Part shown: positions 6,006-6,105 of the stretch, piece after piece
Position numbering within the stretch: position 1 is the stretch's first letter
How the letters are laid out: each line of letters starts with the position of its first letter
Origin: Alphaproteobacteria bacterium
Lineage (GTDB): Bacteria > Pseudomonadota > Alphaproteobacteria > Puniceispirillales > Puniceispirillaceae
Assembly: GCA_022425565.1 (NCBI GenBank)
Contig: JAKMFG010000142.1
Coordinates: 1 to 6,105 of the forward strand
Direction of reading: 5' to 3'
Length of the DNA: 6,105 bases
Program-made: the position numbers and the translations under genes
Notes under the pieces: model-generated
Told to the model about the DNA's origin: nothing
The model's database searches: none
What the model saw: the letters and a program-made list of their open reading frames with translations, nothing else

Positions 6006-6103
6006 GGTGCGATTGCTTCCGGCAGGGCTTCGGGGTCTTTGAGGCCGGCGAACAGCCAGTGGCCGCCGGCGGCACTGGCCCTTGCCGGGTCCATCAGCCG
6101 TAG
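6002..6103 (-). CDS. C-terminal end of an unrecognised convergent protein (5' truncated by window)
   Basis: On the minus strand the frame from 6103 gives 33 residues, ending with GGHWLFAGLKDPEALPEAIA plus a final Pro, and stops at TAG (complement of 6002-6004). The sequence has a natural protein composition with a short acidic Pro-rich tail, and the other minus-strand frames either stop early or are Arg/Pro-rich, as expected of a wrong frame. It meets hpf tail to tail with no spacer. I do not recognise the family. If it is not a gene, the 100 bases after hpf are simply untranslated. Confidence 0.6.
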   Translation of the reverse strand, partial: LRLMDPARASAAGGHWLFAGLKDPEALPEAIAP

Positions 6104-6105
6104 GT

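Noticed and set aside
6055..6079. GCCAGTG...CACTGGC inverted repeat as a terminator for hpf
   Set aside because: It has a GC-rich 7-bp stem but no T-run on either side, and it lies inside the probable minus-strand coding region, where codon composition can explain it.

Overview
The window looks like ordinary chromosomal DNA from an alphaproteobacterium. Moderately high G+C, many TTG/GTG-type starts and GAG/AGGGAG ribosome binding sites, a DUF2842-type small membrane protein (a family I associate with Alphaproteobacteria) and a long-form hibernation factor all fit that. I cannot name the genus. I see no tRNA, rRNA, insertion sequence, phage gene or CRISPR array.

Layout. (1) Bases 3-107 carry the last 34 codons of an unrecognised plus-strand gene. 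Its stop codon lies inside the stem of an intrinsic terminator (87-116). (2) A 17-bp tandem repeat (109-172) starts in the tail of that terminator and runs almost to the ribosome binding site of the next gene. (3) Bases 199-5182 hold six plus-strand genes, most of them overlapping or nearly touching: a bifunctional enoyl-CoA hydratase/3-hydroxyacyl-CoA dehydrogenase (fadJ/fadB type), an EamA/DMT permease, a TauE/SafE permease, a two-helix DUF2842 protein, a SprT-like zinc metalloprotease and an AlkB-like 2-oxoglutarate/Fe(II) oxygenase. Junctions are ATGA (2112-2115), ATGA (3056-3059), a 37-bp gap, a 14-bp overlap and an 8-bp overlap, so one polycistronic message with translational coupling is likely. 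(4) A 220-bp gap (5183-5402) with three short perfect hairpins leads into hpf, the long-form ribosome hibernation promoting factor, which has its own strong ribosome binding site. (5) Bases 6002-6103 hold the C-terminal end of a convergent minus-strand gene that shares a CTAG stop palindrome with hpf.

How the genes work together. The cluster does not form one obvious pathway. The fadJ-type enzyme does fatty-acid beta-oxidation. The two permeases probably move small metabolites or organic/sulfur anions. The SprT-like protease and AlkB-like oxygenase both belong to families linked to repair of damaged DNA or DNA-protein adducts, and their overlap is the most biologically suggestive pairing here. 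Hpf silences ribosomes in stationary phase. I found no convincing new multi-gene system. The points most worth a second look are the terminator/tandem-repeat leader, the SprT-AlkB pair and the short C-terminus of the beta-oxidation enzyme.
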